Source: Chloroflexota bacterium (GTDB lineage Bacteria > Chloroflexota > UBA6077 > CF-72). Taken from it: a DNA stretch of 7,051 nt. Position numbers and translations under genes: made by a program. Location of the stretch: NCBI GenBank assembly GCA_019242065.1, contig JAFAWJ010001112.1, positions 1-7,051 of the forward strand, in the 5' to 3' direction. The notes beneath the pieces were generated by a model. It was given only the letters and a program-made list of their open reading frames with translations. It was not told where the DNA came from and searched no databases. The number at the start of each line of letters is the position of its first letter. Position 1 is the first letter of the stretch. Shown here one piece after another: positions 5,131 to 7,051 of this stretch.

Positions 5131-7051
5131 ATGCCCAATATCGCTGAATTTGTCGAGTCGCGTATGGTGACCGAGGGCGCACCCCGGGTACGAAAGAAAC
5201 GAGACGATCTCATCCCGTTGCTGCAACAACTGGCGTACAACCTGCGCTGGTCATGGCATCCGCCTACCCTGGACCTCTTCCAGCGCCTGGCGCCTGAGGC
5301 CTGGGCGCGCACCCATAACCCCATCGCCGCGCTCCATGCCGTCGCCGACGATCCTGATCGCCTGGCCGAGCACGCCGAGAGCATCCTCGAGCAGTCCACC
5401 GACCTCGAGCACTACCTGCACCGCGCCCCGCACGTCAAAGACGTCCCGCGCATTGCCTACTTCTGCGCCGAGTTCGCCATCACCGAGACCCTCCCGATCT
5501 ACTCGGGCGGCCTGGGCGTTTTGGCCGGCGATCACCTGAAAGCCGCCAGCGACCTCGGCTTGCCGCTGGTCGCCGTCGGCCTGCTGTATCGCTACGGCTA
5601 TTTCCGCCAGATTATCGACGAGGCCGGCTATCAGCGCGAGGCCTACGATCGGCTCGACACCGATTCTGTCGCCGTCCGCCCCGTCCTCGACGCGCAGGGC
5701 GCACCCATCCTCATCGTCGTCCCCTTCCCGGGGCGCAACGTATGCGCGCGAGTCTGGGTCGCCCAGGTCGGCCGCATCCCGCTGTACCTGCTCGACACCG
5801 ACCTCGCCGACAACCGCGAAGACGATCGCTGGATCACCGGCCACCTGTACGGTGGCGATCAGGACACGCGCATCCGCCAGGAGATCGTTCTCGGCATCGG
5901 CGGTCTTCGCGCCTTGCGCGCCGTCCTGCCCGTCGACGCGCAGCCCGAGGTCCTGCACATGAACGAGGGCCACTCGGCCTTCCTCAGCCTCGAGCTCGCT
6001 CGCGAACGACTGGTCGCCGCGGATGCGCCGACGTTCGACTCGGCCCTGCTCCAGGTTGCGCCGCACCTGGCCTTCACGACTCACACGCCCGTGGCCGCGG
6101 GTCACGACGCCTTCCCGGCAGACCTGATCGAGGCGTACTTCAACGGCTATCGCCAGCAACTTGGCCTGAGCCACGAAGAGTTCATGCTGTACGGCCGACG
6201 CGAGCCCGAAGCCACCTGGGAGCGCTTTTCCATGACCGTGCTCGCGCTGCGGAGCGCGGCTCGACGCAACGGCGTCAGCCAGCTGCATGGCGCGGTCAGC
6301 AAGGAGATGTGGGGCGGCGTTGGGCTGTCGCTGCAAGATGCGCCGCCGGCCGCCGAGATGGATTCGATCACCAACGGCGTGCACACCGCCACCTGGGTCG
6401 GTCCCGACATGGGCGCCCTGTACGACCGGCAGCTCGGCCACAGCTGGCGCACCTATCCCGACCGGCCCGCAAGCTGGACAGACATGGCTGAGGTCGATTT
6501 GGCCAGCCTGTGGGCGGCGCGCACCGCCCAGCGAGCCCGACTGCTCGAGCGCGTCGACGCCATGTCGCGCTTCGAGGGTCTCGGTGGGCTCCACGCGGAC
6601 GTCACTGCCGACAAAGTCCTGGTGCTCGGCTTTGCGCGGCGTTTCGCAACCTACAAGCGCGCCGGCCTGGTCCTGAGCGATCCAGAACGACTCGTCCGGC
6701 TCATGGACGGCGGCCAGCGGCCGCTGGTCATCGTCTTCGCCGGCAAAGCCCATCCGCGCGACGATCCGGGCAAACTGCTGGTCCAACGCATCGTCCAGGC
6801 CTCGCGCGACGAACGCTTCCGCGGCCGATTGGTCTTCCTCGACAATTACGACGTCGAGATCGCCCGCTTCCTGGTCCAGGGCAGTGACGTGTGGATGAAC
6901 ACCCCGCGACGGCCTCAGGAAGCCAGCGGTACCAGCGGCATGAAGGCCACGCTCAACGGCGCGCTGCACCTGAGCGAGCTAGACGGCTGGTGGGACGAGG
7001 CGTACCAGCCGGAGCTGGGCTGGGCGCTCGGCGAGGGCCTGGACGAGACGC
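5131..7051 (+). CDS. glgP: Alpha-glucan phosphorylase GlgP, bacterial non-allosteric type (partial, 3' end outside window)
   Basis: A pyridoxal-phosphate enzyme that releases glucose 1-phosphate from alpha-1,4-glucans (glycogen or maltodextrins) in the cytoplasm. The 640 visible codons have no stop. An N-terminal segment with LAYNLRWSWHPPTLDLF (residues 34-50) resembles the DUF3417 domain of the short bacterial/archaeal phosphorylases rather than the E. coli/muscle type. Then come YSGGLGVLAGDHLK (124-137), HMNEGHSAF (276-284), FTTHTPVAAGHDAF (315-328), ITNGVHTATW (413-422), FARRFATYKRA (501-511), FAGKAHP (536-542) and NTPRRPQEASGTSGMKA (590-606). Lys605 in the last is the expected PLP lysine. 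The catalytic core is nearly complete; the C-terminus lies past the right edge. The frame is open from 5053. ATG 5131 is preferred for its weak GGGAAG 6 nt upstream, but GTG 5113 or ATG 5164 are possible. It lies 183 bp after the Rrf2 gene, so it probably has its own promoter. Confidence 0.95.
   Translation, partial: MPNIAEFVESRMVTEGAPRVRKKRDDLIPLLQQLAYNLRWSWHPPTLDLFQRLAPEAWARTHNPIAALHAVADDPDRLAEHAESILEQSTDLEHYLHRAPHVKDVPRIAYFCAEFAITETLPIYSGGLGVLAGDHLKAASDLGLPLVAVGLLYRYGYFRQIIDEAGYQREAYDRLDTDSVAVRPVLDAQGAPILIVVPFPGRNVCARVWVAQVGRIPLYLLDTDLADNREDDRWITGHLYGGDQDTRIRQEIVLGIGGLRALRAVLPVDAQPEVLHMNEGHSAFLSLELARERLVAADAPTFDSALLQVAPHLAFTTHTPVAAGHDAFPADLIEAYFNGYRQQLGLSHEEFMLYGRREPEATWERFSMTVLALRSAARRNGVSQLHGAVSKEMWGGVGLSLQDAPPAAEMDSITNGVHTATWVGPDMGALYDRQLGHSWRTYPDRPASWTDMAEVDLASLWAARTAQRARLLERVDAMSRFEGLGGLHADVTADKVLVLGFARRFATYKRAGLVLSDPERLVRLMDGGQRPLVIVFAGKAHPRDDPGKLLVQRIVQASRDERFRGRLVFLDNYDVEIARFLVQGSDVWMNTPRRPQEASGTSGMKATLNGALHLSELDGWWDEAYQPELGWALGEGLDET

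Noticed and set aside
4973..5229. Short minus-strand reading frames (69 and 82 codons) across the Rrf2-glgP gap
   Set aside because: No family resemblance, no ribosome binding site, and they overlap the 5' end of glgP.
5251..6969. 572-codon open reading frame on the minus strand, antisense to glgP
   Set aside because: The plus strand here encodes a phosphorylase with every family motif. The antisense product matches nothing I recognise and is biased toward Val, Gly, Asp and Ala, as expected from reading a high-GC gene backwards.

Overview
The window is gene-dense, high-GC bacterial DNA (roughly two thirds G+C by eye). All recognisable genes are housekeeping or core metabolic, and I see no mobile element, CRISPR array, phage gene, tRNA or rRNA. 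The gene set does not fix the lineage. High GC, few Shine-Dalgarno sequences, a glucan phosphorylase of the Thermotoga/Thermus/Chloroflexota/actinobacterial type and a dnaA with no dnaN beside it suggest a Chloroflexota-like or other deep-branching high-GC bacterium. I hold that weakly.

Layout. Positions 1-1566 (minus strand) read, in transcription order, as a membrane-anchored calcineurin-like metallophosphoesterase, moaD (small subunit of molybdopterin synthase) and moaE (catalytic subunit, cut by the window edge). They are closely spaced and probably cotranscribed. Positions 1567-1738 are a non-coding gap that carries TTATCCCCA repeats resembling DnaA boxes, the best candidate for a replication-origin or DnaA-binding region. 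dnaA (1739-3190, minus) follows. A 161-bp divergent gap then separates dnaA from a plus-strand group: a two-domain threonylcarbamoyl-AMP synthase (TsaC/Sua5), an Rrf2-family regulator 24 bp downstream, a 183-bp gap, and an alpha-glucan phosphorylase (glgP) that runs off the right edge. The glgP reading frame is open from 5053 to the last base, and its conserved motifs establish it.

How the genes relate. MoaD and MoaE together form molybdopterin synthase, which puts the dithiolene sulfurs into the molybdenum cofactor precursor. DnaA starts chromosome replication. TsaC/Sua5 makes the activated intermediate for t6A modification of tRNA. GlgP degrades storage or maltodextrin glucans. The Rrf2 regulator may control a neighbour, but nothing in the sequence proves which.

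Most interesting points: the 15-bp direct repeats with DnaA-box cores just downstream of dnaA, together with a DnaA whose domain IV lacks one residue in the loop before its box-binding signature; a MoaD that ends Gly-Gly-Arg rather than Gly-Gly; several starts with a -10-like hexamer 8-13 nt upstream and no Shine-Dalgarno sequence, suggesting leaderless or near-leaderless mRNAs; and an Rrf2 protein that keeps only one of the three usual cluster-binding cysteines. I found no convincing wholly new multi-gene system here.
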